From positions 2,294,001 to 2,358,000 of the forward strand of contig JBLDXI010000024.1 of assembly GCA_047495785.1 (NCBI GenBank): DNA of 64,000 bases, written 5' to 3'. Below the pieces are notes generated by a model that worked only from the letters and a program-made list of their open reading frames with translations, was not told the DNA's origin and did no database searches. The translations under genes and the position numbers were made by a program. This stretch comes from Lepidodermella squamata (Eukaryota; Gastrotricha). Positions 33,516 through 45,659 of this stretch are shown one piece after another. Numbering within the stretch: position 1 is the first letter of the stretch; the number at the start of each line of letters is the position of its first letter.

Positions 33516-36500
33516 CTAAACACCTTGATAGCATTGGTTTGGATCCGAGTATGGCGGCGACTGGCCATCGGAGACCTGAAAAAAGACATTTTTGAAATCT
33601 CAAGGCTTCAGACTTCACCGCGGCAAAAAAACCTCGGATGGCGCGCGGCAGCCGAAATCGGCACGTCGACAATCGGCAAACGGCTTGTTCATAGCATTCC
33701 GATAACAGCGAACGTATTTCTGCGAGGGCAAAACCGTAACTTTATTTATAGTATATAGGCATCTCTGAAATTCAGTAAGTGGCATATACCCAATTAAGGT
33801 CAGCTCGATGGTTGCAGGCGAGGAGATTGCGACCAAAATACGCGAAACCATTGTACAGCGGCGACTAAGAAATTGTTGCAAAGCGATAAAGTTTGATTTT
33901 CAGATAAAAATTCCTTACGATTTTTGTTTCATTTGCCAGGCAGCCTTGGTCGCCAGCAATGCATCGGAAAGTTGAGCCGCTGACGCATTTTCTTACGTTC
34001 TGAAACATGACATTTTAGGTGGGATTTATTAGCAATTGGGAAATCAACTCACGCCTTTATCACAGGTGTCAGTATAACGAGCTTTCCATTCCTTGAATGG
34101 AGTTTCGCCTTCACGGCAGTACGGCCTACAGGCTTCGAATTGGCCACTTTTCGTATTGATGCATCGATAAACCAATTTAGCTAGCGAATAAATAAAATCA
34201 TATCAGCGCAGATGAAAGTAGATTTTCCAAGTTGGAATTTCTTGTGTTGAGAATAGACAAGCCCTCGGTTTCGAACAACAATTGCCTGAAGAAAAATCCC
34301 TGTCATACTTATCGAAATGCGAACTGAACCTCTTGATCAAGCAACTGAAATGATTCGAGCTAGGAACGTTAAGGAAATGCCAGCGGACTTGATTTTGGAT
34401 TTAAAAACAATGGTTAGGCACTGAATTAAATGAAATTTGGTACTGCCGTACGATTTTCCCACAATAATTGTAATAAAATGAAATAGCAAAATTAGAATTT
34501 TATAAAATGTATGGAATAAACACTACGGATTACTTGTAGGGAAAGGATTCCCTTTCTAATTTTGGAAAAGACAACTTTTCTGGCTCAATTTTGATAGAAA
34601 AATTGTTTTTCTGACATTTTAAAACAATTTGCGAATACGGTATAACTCTCGATTCGCTGGTACAAACCCACACGAATTTCTGTAGCACCCCGCGGTAAAA
34701 TAATTACCGCAAAAAGGAGAATTGTACCGAAAATCTAGTGATTATTGAATCATAATATTGCTAGATGAAGCCGATTTGCTGAAAAATGTTGCGTCTGCGT
34801 TGCAGGTATTATTGCAAAAGTTGGAAGAAAGAAATAATGTCCTCAACTTACTACAGCTTTTGACGCTGTCGGCGCCTTGGCATGTGGCAAAAGCGCCATT
34901 AGAATCCAGGCACTGCAAATCAGTGTTCCCCGAACTTCTGCACGCATTTCCGGCCGCATCGAAATCGCCTCTCGGTACCCAAATGTAATTAACTGAATTC
35001 GTGGTATTCCACCGTGAACAAGTTTCGCCCGTAGTGGTTTTCGAAAGCGAGCCTTCGTAGTCGACTAAGTTCTGCGTGATTGCGCATTCCCGGTTCAATT
35101 CGGTCGCTTTTACGCCTGGGCACGTTGCGTAAACTGTGACTGTGGCGCTCCCGCCTGGTTTAGGGAGGTTGAAGAATACCAAGGCTTGATTCTTGTTTGT
35201 CACGAAAACGCGTCCGGAAAATAAGGTGACCTGGCAGAACCTAAATTTGACAATGCAAAGCTTCAACTGCACGTCGCTCTGTCACAGCCAACGTTACCTG
35301 AATCCAGGATAACCCTCGGGTCCTAGATCTCTGATGAGAATAAAGTTCAGACAATCCAAGTAATCTACAAAACATTATGCGTGGTTGTTTCAAGTAAAAA
35401 ACAGGTATAATCCCTTACATAAATATTCCAGTCGTCGTGGCCGTTCTGGGAAACCAAACACTAGTCCACTTGTGTTACCCTAGCAGCTAAAAGTAGAAGT
35501 AAGGTCGACAAGGAAAATATTCCTACTGTTTTAACAATCCATGAACAGCTCGAATTTTTATTGCTAGGGCTAGCAATGTCAAGTGTAGTACAAGGCGGAA
35601 CGTAGATTTCACCGACACAGCCGTTTGCTGGATCCTTCGGGTACGAAATGTCGCAAAAATCGCCGCCGAGGCCAGGCGGACACACGCATTTTGTGCAGTT
35701 GACGCTCGGATTAGGATAGCCCCCATTTTTGCATGAAATTGACGGGTTTTTGCACGGAGCTGAGTCTGCCAAAATAATACACAGAGATATTCATTTTGTG
35801 TATAATACAGCGTGTCCCATAAAAAGTAACGCAAACAAAGAGAACTACCTCCACTTGCGCATTTCCCATGTGTGCATTATATGTTGTTAAATTTTGTATC
35901 ACTAGCGACTAGCGCATTTATATTCAAATTATGAGGTTGGCTCAGTTATTAGCATAGCATAGCATTTTCTTTATTTTACCTTTTCCTTCATTAATCAACA
36001 ATAACATAACAATAACAATTGAGTACGTGTACAGAGACGAATAAAAAATGAGAAGGTAAAAATCACTCCGGTGTACCCAATTCGCCGGTGAAGGAGTAAC
36101 TCCCTACAAAATTGACTCCAGGAGTTCATTTTTGCTAGTAAGTATCAACTCCGAGGAGTTTTTAGCGCCTAGTGAAGGAACACTCCTACCAGGAAATTAT
36201 GATACGGGTCAATTAAATATAGCATCGTGTTCTTACATTTCGCTTTGAGTGAGCGATTCATATTTTTTCATATTTAAAACATCGACATGGATATAACAAT
36301 ATTTTTTTCTGCGATGAAAGCGAATCAGCCGCAGTCTGGCAAGTTCCATCCTCTAGCTCTGGCTCTCGTATCTCTCCTGATTCTTTCGTTGCCGAATGGC
36401 TCGATTTAGGAGACGCGCGTCGCAATTGTTGCTCATCCTCGAATCGGTCAACTGGATCGCATCCGTGTAATATCTGTCAGACGGTGCAAACCCAGGCCGG

Positions 36501-38571
36501 TGTTTCTTCAGGCCGAAGTGCTCGCCCCATTTTACGGATCTTTCGAGTAGTTTATCTGGTTCGTGTGAATTTTCCCCCAAAATTCTGCCCGCTTTTAATT
36601 CAGAATTTTTGTTTCTTAATAAATTGCGTTGCGAAAACTGTTTCCCAGTGTTTCGGCCGTTAAATTTACAATTTTAACGAATGTTTGAAGGTAGAACTAG
36701 GTGTTCTATATTCTAAATATACATTGTGTGACCACTTAAAAGTCCAATCCAATGCGCACGCTGATTGGTCAATCGATCGTTGCTATGACTCCCGGATGAA
36801 ACGTTCTGTCGTGCGATCCATAAGATTTTTCGCAACAAGTGTTTTTTGCCGCAGCAATTTACCACAATTAATATGGAGTTTACGCTCGTGGTCAATGGAA
36901 ACCGGGCAGAGGGTGTGGCAAGGTCATTTTTTTCATAAATAAAAAATAATTTGTTAGTTGATCGCACGACGGAAATGTTTCACTCCGCAGTCATTAGCAA
37001 CGATAAATTGACCAATCAGCGTGCGCGCCAAGGTTCAACTAACCAGTGGTTCCGCAATGTAGACGTTTCGTGTCAAAAATATAGACAAAAATATTGTTAT
37101 ATCCTGTTTTGTCGCTGTTTTAAATATGAAAAAAATATGAATCGCTCACTCAACGTAAACAAAATGAACACAATGCTATATTTGTATGGTATGACATGAG
37201 TAAATCGTTTATATCTGTACGAAGCCGCCCGAGATTTACGAGTCGGAACGAGCCGGAGGCGAGTTGCGATGAGTAAATCGAGTGCGGCGAGTTCAGATAT
37301 GAACGATTTACGAATGTTATACCGTAAAATATCGAATTGTCATAGCGACTCGACCTATATTTTTGGCGACAATTCTATATTTACTGATTCTGAAAATGGT
37401 ATCCAAATCTTGCGGTGACAAAAATGTTGCCGAACCCCACTTTTCACTGTTAACGGTCAAATGGCTGTATAAATTATAGGGGACAAGCTGTAAGTATTGC
37501 AACAATATCGATTTATAATATTGAGGAAATACTTTACTCACCAAAGCACTTGTATAGCGTGTTCAGCTTAATCGTGTCGAACAATGACAGCCAAGCAGAC
37601 TGGCCAACAGAAGCCACGTAGCGACGATCAATCGGGTACATCCTGGGAAGCGTTATCCCATCTATTCCTCCCATCGCCGGGTTGAAGAGCGACTCATGGT
37701 CGAAAGGCGTTGCGTTGTAGTACGTTTGCGCTGGGTTGGTGGGGAAACTGATAAAACAGAAAATTCCTTGTTTTGTTAATAATTTGAGAATTTGAACATG
37801 TCTTCGTAGCCAGGAAAAGGAACGAGGTATTGATCCCGATCTGGCCGTCTGAGCTCATATGTAAGTCCAAGGACATGACCAATCTTTCTGATCGCGTCAG
37901 GGACCTATAATCCAAATGATTTCACTCAAATAATACCACGGTTATAATAAAAGATTGAAACTTGCTGCGTAAATAAAATCCGTACTTTGAGGGATGCTGT
38001 TGATTGCGACAACCCTCAGAGGATAAGAAGTTGAATGATAGCCACTTGATTCTCTAAACGCGTATTTCAAATGGCAGGTAAGATTTTTGAATCGCAGGTT
38101 GGGAAACAAAACTCACCCAAGATTACCTATGAAGAGGATCGAGTTGGGCTCATTCAAACCGATGGATGATCTTTCCACAAAGCGCAAACAGGTAACCGAT
38201 TCAATATAAGCTATGGCCTGCTTGTGAACCTGTCTGTCAAGCGGAGCTAATCAATCATGATGATACAAAACTTCAATTTTTTCATACAAATTAACACAGA
38301 TTAACTTACAGACATCAGAATTGCCGGGCCTATTAATATACCAGGTCCCATTGTTGAATGTATATGGGATAGGCAAGGGCCACGGCGTTGCAGGTGGCTG
38401 ACCCGGTGAAAAGCCATCAAAAGTACCCTCGTACATTGTCAAATTAATCGATGGTACGTTTGGGTCCGCATTTTGGAATAAGAACATTTCTGTAGCCTCG
38501 CGATAGAGGTTAATGCTCCACAGCACGCGGAGCATGCTGAACGTGTAAACAAGCGCAAAATATCGCGACAT
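33516..38571 (-). CDS. Astacin-like/EGF/CUB/kringle secreted protein, zinc site lost
   Basis: The start ATG at 38571 is followed by a signal-like stretch, then IPYTFNNGTWYI and VTCLRFVERS of the astacin domain. The zinc-binding exon reads AIRKIGHVLGLTYELRRPDRD. The family motif HExxHxxGxxHE is thus changed at the first His (R), the catalytic Glu (K) and the third His (Y). The S-x-x-H-Y Met-turn region is also altered (SLFNPAMGG). The domain ends TIKLNTLYKC. Then come an EGF-like exon (35460-35770, CKNGGYPNPSVNC), a CUB-like region over three exons, a kringle-like domain (ECAITQNLVDYEGSLSK, GETCSRW, NACR) and Cys modules (YRCINTKSGQFEACRPYC and others). The last stop is at 33516-33518. It was probably derived from a nematode-type astacin and now acts as a non-catalytic binding protein. 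Confidence 0.7.
35808..35855. repeat. End fragment of the TA-target MITE
   Basis: TACAGCGTGTCCCATAAAAA followed by GTAACGCAAACAAAG is the reverse of the right end seen at 46640-46673. It lies in an intron of the astacin-like gene. Confidence 0.6.
36215..37185. repeat. Large foldback element in an astacin-gene intron
   Basis: The outer arms, about 36215-36310 and 37065-37180, are inverse copies (GAGTGAGCGATTCATATTTT at left; its reverse at right). An inner pair, about 36755-36825 and 36955-37030, is also inverse (GCGCACGCTGATTGGTCAAT). The whole can fold into a two-level hairpin. There is no coding capacity. Confidence 0.7.
37175..37345. repeat. GAGCCGG palindromic repeat, second copy
   Basis: It shares GCTATATTTGTATG, ATGACATGAGTA, CGGAACGAGCCGG-AGGCGAG and ACGAATGTTATACCGTAAAATA with 31920-32150, and is palindromic about its centre. 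Confidence 0.6.
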
Positions 38572-39387
38572 CGAATTCTTGTAAATCAGCAAAAATAAAT
38601 TTAAGCCGGTAGGATAAATTTGTGAAATAATTGAGATTATTATTGAGATTTTCGGTATCAAAAAATGTGTTGATATTGCAAAGGGCGCGCGATCTTCCTG
38701 GCACGAGCATCCCACGTGATTTAATTTTTTATTCGAACCGCCTCAACTACGCCGCCATTATTTCTCGCGAACCTGTTTTCAATTCAATCTTTTAGAAAAA
38801 ACTTTTCAACATTCTTTTTTTATCATCAAAAAAATCATCTCAAATCAGTCATTGAAAGAGCAATAGTTTAAGAATTGACCGATAATCCAAATCAGCTAAC
38901 CATTACTCGAGAGGGCGGCTGCTGCAATGCAAAAAAGTGACAACATTTGATTTTTCCCGAAAATTAAATCGAATTTTATCGTCCTAATTTCGGCAGAGAG
39001 CCATCTAAAATAATCTATACTTTCAAACTTCGCTGAATAAACACAAATGAAACACCAATTGTTATCGTCCGGTGGTACAAAAATTATCGATACAATAACA
39101 ATGTTATTGTACTGGCTAAAATACAAATAACAGACGTTTAAGGTGGATTTTTTTAATTTTATTTGTCCAATTGCCTAACTCGACCACTCGCCCCCTGACT
39201 GTACTAGCCAAAAGATTTTTCTTATTTCACCATGTTAGTTGAAATGTTTTTTGATTTTTCAGCCCCATCATTCTCAAGTGCGCGATCATTGTTTTCAGCT
39301 TCAATGATGCAGCTGGATCAACAAATAAGCTCGACTATATAGAAATTATAATGAATGAAATGAGAGAAATTTTAGCATTAAAAGATA
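38572..39387. other. Spacer between divergent genes
   Basis: Separates the astacin-like gene (minus) from the GT2/ST cluster (plus). No exon is seen. Promoters for both directions are expected here. Confidence 0.5.
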
Positions 39388-40581
39388 ATGACTCTTCTTA
39401 AAGCTTTCGTCAGCTTGGTTTTTTGTTCCGGCGCTATCCTTGCCCTTCTTCTCATATACTCCCACAATGATCCGAAATTCGATGTCACAATGCAAGATTT
39501 GGAGAGTACCGCTCGATATGAACCGCAAATTAACCTGACTTTTTGGCTGTCAATTGCTCCGAAAAGCTACGCGTTGGATGAATTTTCTAAATATCTTTCC
39601 CGGACCTGGAAAATTTTCTATGACAAGAGCGAATTCGCGAATACGGATTTTGTCGTAGTTACCGACGCTGAAGCAAAAACATTTCAGCCTGACGAAGTTT
39701 TAACCCTGGAATACTGGTCAAAGGACGCGAATTTACCTTTTAAATTACATTATAATTCCTTCCCAAATGAACGATGGGTTCGAGGCTATGATCGGCAACA
39801 ATGGCTAACATTCTGGGCGGATAATTTCACATCATCAAAAACTGGCTACATCGCCTTTGTCGATACAGACACAGCCTTCATCAGTAGAGTCATGAAATCT
39901 GACTTGTTCGACAGCGAGATGAGGCCGATAATCAAGCCAGTCTACGGGGAAAGTCCGCCGATTAAATACTGGAACAGTGTCCCATTGTCTGTATCCACGG
40001 CTATCGGACGGCCTTATCCTTTCACCTGCATGTCCTATTTCCCGATAATTTTCAGAATTGAACACCTTGCGAAAGTTCGAGAACATGTTAGGAACCAGTT
40101 TGGCACCGCAACTTTTGATGATGCTTATTTCGATTTTATTGCTAGGAAGCCGTATTCGCAATTCGATGTGATCTGTACGTATCTATGGTACTACGAACGC
40201 GACAGTTACGACTGGCAAATTTCGCCGAGGAATCCGAATTTTACCGGGCCCTATTTCGAAGGCCAGGCAAAGTCATTGGAAGAGGCTGCAATTACCGAAA
40301 AATACTTGAATCGACTACTGCCAAGTGTTGCTATTCACGTATCATGGAACCCGGAATTTAGGGATGATGCTGAAAATTTCGATCGCGTGGTTAAACTCGG
40401 CGTTTGCTATTCGTTCATGAATGATTCATCTGCGATGAAATTATGTGGCATCAACCGCCGTCGTGACCTCAACGTTAATGAGTGGAAGTTTGAGTTTTGG
40501 AATATGGCGCACAACGTGACCCAGGCGAAAATTGCTCATCTCGACAGAATCAACCGCTTAGACAGCAAGCTAATTCATTGA
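39388..40581 (+). CDS. GT2: type II membrane glycosyltransferase-like protein, intronless
   Basis: A 397-aa single-exon gene. The N-terminal anchor is at about residues 6-23 (AFVSLVFCSGAILALLLI). The blocks shared with GT1 and GT3 are GYDRQQWLTFWADNFTSS, AFVDTDTAFISRV (D-x-D at about residues 157-159), PFTCMSYFPIIFRIEHL and QFDVICTYLWYYERDSYDW, with a C-terminal EWKFEFWNMAHN. Several N-x-S/T sites fit a lumenal domain. It is the first gene of a head-to-tail array with two sulfotransferases. It is probably a glycosyltransferase, but sugar and linkage are unknown. Confidence 0.78.
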   Translation: MTLLKAFVSLVFCSGAILALLLIYSHNDPKFDVTMQDLESTARYEPQINLTFWLSIAPKSYALDEFSKYLSRTWKIFYDKSEFANTDFVVVTDAEAKTFQPDEVLTLEYWSKDANLPFKLHYNSFPNERWVRGYDRQQWLTFWADNFTSSKTGYIAFVDTDTAFISRVMKSDLFDSEMRPIIKPVYGESPPIKYWNSVPLSVSTAIGRPYPFTCMSYFPIIFRIEHLAKVREHVRNQFGTATFDDAYFDFIARKPYSQFDVICTYLWYYERDSYDWQISPRNPNFTGPYFEGQAKSLEEAAITEKYLNRLLPSVAIHVSWNPEFRDDAENFDRVVKLGVCYSFMNDSSAMKLCGINRRRDLNVNEWKFEFWNMAHNVTQAKIAHLDRINRLDSKLIH

Positions 40582-40803
40582 ATGGTTCATGCATTTCCTG
40601 AGCAAATAAAATGATTTTCGAGAGATGAATTAATAATAATGTGCTAGCGACACAAATTGATTAAAAAGTCCCCACGTGACATGCAGTTGCACCAGGTTTA
40701 TACCGGTAATCGATGTAAATGATGTCAGATTTTTGTCCGTCCCTTTATATTGCGTGCACCACACAGCGTTTTTTGTCACTCGATTTTTCCACGTTGCAAA
40801 ATC

Positions 40804-42178
40804 ATGAAAGCATTTTTGTGCAGAGAACATCGGCTGTTCTTACTTCTTACATTATCTGCGCTGATTTTAATATTCGTCGGCCCATTTCTAAGCTTCGAGT
40901 GCAGTTTTACCCCTACTTCAGCATTCGAAATCACGCCGACACCGAAAATTGTCGAAATTGATGACAAATTAGAGGCTGAATTTCAAAAGCGACGCGAGCA
41001 AGTTCGACTCGGTTGTAGTCGATACTTTCGACTCACATATGGCCGCAAATCTGGAAATCAAAACCGGTCGAAAGACTTGTCAATTGAACGATATAGAAAA
41101 GATTTGCCATATCGGCATTTGCTGGTCGATGAAACTCATAAAATTATATTTTGCACGTAAGTCAAAAAATTTAAGCTGGACTTCTTAAATTGTGATTATG
41201 TGAGATTTTCAAAGAATTTTTGACAATTTGACAAATTTTTCCAGTCAGGCAACAAAAATTGCAAAAAATAGCTAAAAATCCTAAACAAATTCAGGAAAAT
41301 CAGGAATTTCCCCGCCCAATTTTTTCATCAAATTCCAGAATTTTTCCAACAAATATGATTTCAACGTTGATTTCGACATTTTTCCCTTGTTACTTGACTC
41401 TACGGATTTTTTTTAAGAATTCCAAAAGTTGCCTCAACAACGTGGCGATTACTTTTCATGCGGCTGAATGACTCAAATTTTGCCGGAACCGTCGATAATT
41501 GGGAGTCAACCGCTCCCGTCCTTACTCCCCTTTACATGCTCGCCCAAAGAATGAACTACAGCCTCATGTGGGACCGCATAAAGGACTACAAACGAGTCAT
41601 TTGGGTGCGCGACCCGCTTGAACGGCTCGTCTCAGCTTGGCGGAGCAAATTCCAACAACGCAATGAGTACTACTGGCGAATTTTCGGGAAACATATCATG
41701 AATAAATACCATGCGAAAGATCCTTTATTCAGCAAAGAAACACGGCAAAACGGCGGTCCTGTACCTTTGAAAGATTTCTTCCAGTATTTAGACACCAGCG
41801 GTGCGATAAAAGATGTTCACTGGGCCAAATTTCACGAGTAAGTCTAATTTTTCAAGATAAATTTTGATAAAAAGGAAACCCTATAGAATTTGCCTGCCGT
41901 GCCATATCGAATACGACTATATTGGCAAATTGGAAAGCGGGCATTACGAAGCTGATTATTTAATAAGAAAATTAACCGGGCGAAGCGATGTAAGCCTATA
42001 CAAAGCCAACGAAATGTCCTCATCGAAAATGCTGGACGATGCGAAAAATCAATTGAAAGACGTGCCAAAGTCGCTGCTTCGATCTTTACTAACGCGCTAC
42101 CATTACGACTACAACATATTTGGCTACGCTATGCCATCTTTCATCGATACCTCAAAGCTATTCTCTAACTCGACATAG
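40804..42178 (+). CDS. ST1: carbohydrate sulfotransferase (HNK-1-type)
   Basis: Exons 40804-41156, 41418-41837 and 41887-42178. The anchor LFLLLTLSALILIFVG is followed by a stem. The 5'-phosphosulfate-binding loop is spread over exons 1-2: FCT/IPKVASTTWRLLF. The 3'-phosphate-binding motif is VIWVRDPLERLVSAWRSKF, followed by CLPCHIEYDYIGKLE, typical of the Sulfotransfer_2 family (HNK-1, chondroitin and dermatan sulfotransferases). The enzyme would transfer sulfate from PAPS to a glycan in the Golgi. An upstream in-frame Met at 40750 would extend the cytoplasmic tail. The stop is only 29 bp before the ST2 start. Confidence 0.88.
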
Positions 42179-42207
42179 CAAACATATCGCAACTGCTGCC
42201 TTAAAAA

Positions 42208-43466
42208 ATGTTTTCCAAACATAAAATTACGTGGTTTTTCCGGCGCAATAAGGTTCAAATCTTCGCAATTGGTGCTATTCTAGCCGCATTTGTTTTTTTC
42301 CTCGGCATTTTGAAGTCATCAGCAGCGAAAAACGAGGTCGTCTCAGCCAATAAAACGTCGATTTTGCCGAAGAAATTCGTCATGAAACTTACCGCAAGCG
42401 GCATGGAACAAACGTTTGAATTCCGGCGGAAATTAATCCGCGAAAATTGCCCGCGATTCTTCGTCACTTCCAACGGGAAACCTCTAGAAAAACATAAGGA
42501 CAGCCCGGATTTACCGATAATCGCCTACCGAAAAAGTCCTCAGTTCAATCAAATTTTAATTAACGAAGAATACAAAATTCTTTTCTGCGCGTAAGTAAAT
42601 TTATTAGAAAAAAATTGAAATTTTTTGGAAAAATTATTCTCACAGAATTCCTAAGGTTGCGTCGACGTCATGGCGTTTGTTTTTCATGAGGCTTGGCAGG
42701 CATAATAACGCGTTTAAAACAGATAAATTGAAATATTGGAATGCAACTTTGCCGTATTTAAAGCCGCTGTCTGCCTACAACGATGAAGAATTCGCTGAAC
42801 TCTGGGGCAAGATTAAAGGCTACAACAGGGTCATGTGGGTCCGAGATCCTCTTCAAAGACTGATCGCAACGTGGCGAAGCAAATTTCAACCTGGGACGAG
42901 CCAATATTGGAAGGTAGTAATAAAAATTATCTATTTTAATAATTTCAAATTTTTATTTATTTTACAGGATTTAAGCGAAAAAATTCTAGACAAATCTGGC
43001 CGGATAACGAATAACGAGACGGAGCAAGCACCTATTACAGTTGAGGATTTTATTAAATACGTGACTGATAGTACGGCACCTGATAGCATATTTTGGGAGC
43101 CTTTTTACAGGTAATTTTTTAAATTTTTTTCTGGAAATTTTCAATCAATTTTTTACAGACTTTGCCTGCCTTGCCACATTAATTACGACTATATTGGTAA
43201 TTTATTTATTTTCGTATAATTTTTATTTTTTTATTATATTTTATTTAGGTCATTTGGAGGATGAAATTGATGTTTATAGCCACGTGATTCGGCGTGTGAC
43301 GGGGCAAAACCGAATTTTATTTACCTTACTGCAAGATAATGACTCATTGACCGCAAACGTTAAATTGTCGCATTTAGCGCCTAATATCCGAGAGGCCGTA
43401 ATTAACACATACAAAATTGACTACGAAATGTTTGGCTACTCGCCCAGTGAAGAATTATCCAAATAA
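42208..43466 (+). CDS. ST2: carbohydrate sulfotransferase (HNK-1-type)
   Basis: Exons 42208-42590, 42646-42913, 42968-43110, 43159-43196 and 43249-43466. The membrane anchor is at about residues 14-34. PAPS-binding motifs are IPKVASTSWRLFF and VMWVRDPLQRLIATWRSKF, with CLPCHINYDYIG. It is a paralogue of ST1 with two extra introns. The 29-bp gap to ST1 is very short for separate promoters, so co-transcription or a duplicated compact cluster is likely. Confidence 0.88.
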
Positions 43467-43588
43467 ATGAGTGTAAAAAAAGGATAAAATCGGCTGACAG
43501 CTGCGAAAACAATTACAACAACGATGCGTAGGCTACTTACGCCTTTTTGTTATAAAAAAAATACGGAATAATTTTTCTTTTCATCTAA

Positions 43589-44797
43589 ATGGCCACCGAG
43601 ATCGGTAGTTTTTTCACCCAACGCCCGGGGACATTCGCCTTAATTTTAGCGATTTTTTTCACGATATTGCTATGCATTTTCAATTCGGATTTGAAGCGAA
43701 CGAATCGCCGGATTGTGGCGCCTCGACTTGACCTATTTCTACCTCTATCTGCCGAGGAGAAGTCAGTTCGCGAGTTTACCAAGATCTTCGCCAGGAGTTA
43801 CATCATGTTCTACCCATGGCGTAAATTGAATACGAAAGTGCTACTCGTTTTCGATGAAGAATCGAAGCAGGAAGAGCCTGAGATTCACCAGAGTTTCGTC
43901 AACGTGACGAAAAATCCGTTAATGTCCTGCGAGATGCGCTACAACACGGTGCCGGATGCTATCGAGCTGTTCGGCGGCTACGACCGCCAGCAGTGGCTCA
44001 TGTTCTGGCCGGACAATTTCACCAGCCCCGATGCTGAATACGTCGGATTTGTTGATTCTGACGCGTTATTCCTAACTCGAGTCTTACATTCGGATTTGTA
44101 CGATGCAACGAACCGGCCGATTATTCGCGCCTATTACGGCCGGCCGATGCCTTGGCAACAGTTCTGGTGGCTGTCGCCGGAGGCTGTTTTCAACACTACG
44201 GGCCATAAGCAACCGTTCACATGCATGTCCTACTTCCCGATTATCATGAAAATATCGCATTTCGCCTCAATGCGGGAGCATATTAGGAAAACGATGGGAG
44301 CGGCGACCTTTGACAAGGCTTTCGAATACACGGCTCGGGGCGGGTCTAGGAATAAGCCCTATTCGCAGTTTGATATCATGTGTGCCTATCTGTGGTACTA
44401 CAAGCGGGATGAATACTACTGGATTATCGAAGAAACGCAGCCGCTTGGCTACAAAGGCCCGTTTCCTTACAAGCAGGTCGAGTCACCGGAGGAGGCTGGC
44501 ATCACGCCGGATCTCTTCCTACGTGGCAAGCCTAGAATTGCGTTTCATACGACGTATGAAAAGCCGACCAGGTCAACGCCGTCGCAAGTTGAGGAGGTGC
44601 TTAAAATGGGTACGTGCTACGCAATGATGAGTGACGCTGAGGCTTGGGCCTACTGCGGCATCAGGCGATATGAGGACTACAACAAGTACGAGTGGATGTT
44701 CCAGAGTGTGTTGAATGATCACAATAAAACGCTAACGCTTATCGCTCATAAAGAGCGGATGAAACTGCTTGACGCAGAACGTAGGGAAAATGTCTGA
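43589..44797 (+). CDS. GT3: type II membrane glycosyltransferase-like protein, intronless
   Basis: A 402-aa single-exon gene with an N-terminal anchor at about residues 13-30 (FALILAIFFTILLCIF). Core blocks are GYDRQQWLMFWPDNFTS, GFVDSDALFLTRV (D-x-D), PFTCMSYFPIIMKISH and QFDIMCAYLWYYKRDEYYW, ending EWMFQSVLNDH. It is closest in layout to GT2. It closes the GT2-ST1-ST2-GT3 array, 123 bp after ST2. AATAAA-like signals lie just after the stop. Confidence 0.78.
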   Translation: MATEIGSFFTQRPGTFALILAIFFTILLCIFNSDLKRTNRRIVAPRLDLFLPLSAEEKSVREFTKIFARSYIMFYPWRKLNTKVLLVFDEESKQEEPEIHQSFVNVTKNPLMSCEMRYNTVPDAIELFGGYDRQQWLMFWPDNFTSPDAEYVGFVDSDALFLTRVLHSDLYDATNRPIIRAYYGRPMPWQQFWWLSPEAVFNTTGHKQPFTCMSYFPIIMKISHFASMREHIRKTMGAATFDKAFEYTARGGSRNKPYSQFDIMCAYLWYYKRDEYYWIIEETQPLGYKGPFPYKQVESPEEAGITPDLFLRGKPRIAFHTTYEKPTRSTPSQVEEVLKMGTCYAMMSDAEAWAYCGIRRYEDYNKYEWMFQSVLNDHNKTLTLIAHKERMKLLDAERRENV

Positions 44798-45338
44798 AAT
44801 TAGAAAAATAAAATAGAAATATTCTCATAATATATGGGTTTTATATAATTAGGCTTAATTTCGAGAGTGGAAATAGGAATGGGCACCAATGTGAATGGAT
44901 TATTGCCCCACATCAAGTCTTTTTAGGCGTAATAGCAGGTTCCAAGGTCCGAAATTTCCAACATTTTTACACCATGCTGATACGGTGTTACGACAAGGTA
45001 GCCCAAGACAGAATAGTCCCGACAAGTTATCACCGACTAGATAGCCCCGCGACAACTTATCAATTAAAAAATTAAATTTTTGGGCGACAAGGTAGCCCCT
45101 GCCAAAATAGCAAAAATTCGACGACACTTTAGCCCCGACAAAATAGCCAAGAACATTCGAGCACAAATTGAAGAAAGTTATTTCCATATTTTCCTTGTAT
45201 TTCTAGTTTAAAAACGACAATTCAGCTAGTAGCGTATGTTAGAGAATGGAATGAATGAGTTGTAGCCACCAGAAAGAGAGCACGAGTTCACGACTACATT
45301 TAATTCACTATTTGAGGATATATTCAGCCGCCCTTACC

Positions 45339-45499
45339 TAACAACAATCGCATTACGGCAAAGAGGACATCGCTTATTAGCCGGAACGTTTAAAGAGTCG
45401 TTGCCAACGAAGGCAGCCTCGTACGCAGCTTTTGCAGAATACGTGTCTACAGCGTAGAGCCCTTGGGTGACGGGCCTTCCTTGCAGATGCTGCATTCGA
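45339..45499 (-). pseudogene. RING-finger fragment, frameshifted
   Basis: Read on the minus strand, three frames give consecutive pieces of a RING-HC domain: ECSICKEGPSPKG, then CRHVFCKSCVRGCLRW, then KRCPLCRNAIVV. Order and spacing match C-x2-C...C-x-H-x2-C-x2-C...C-P-x-C, but two frame changes separate them. The last piece ends at a GTAAGG donor-like site. It is probably a host ubiquitin-ligase fragment captured by the surrounding TIR element. Confidence 0.65.
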
Positions 45500-45545
45500 G
45501 AACTCATGATAACGGATCATCCGGTGAAGGCTTGCCGTTTTCTTG

Positions 45546-45659
45546 CTACGGCGGGTCAGGTGGTTGCTCAGGTTGGTGGCCGTGTTCGCGATCAGAATCG
45601 ACGGCTTGATTGCTCTCCAAACCGACGAGGCACATCAGAATGACGATGGAGAATTTCAT
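45546..45659 (-). CDS. Short ORF with signal-peptide-like start
   Basis: A 37-codon frame starting MKFSIVILMCLVGLESNQA followed by a His/Pro/Glu-rich tail, upstream of the RING fragment and inside the same element. It may be the first exon of the captured gene or a chance ORF. Confidence 0.3.
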   Translation of the reverse strand: MKFSIVILMCLVGLESNQAVDSDREHGHQPEQPPDPP

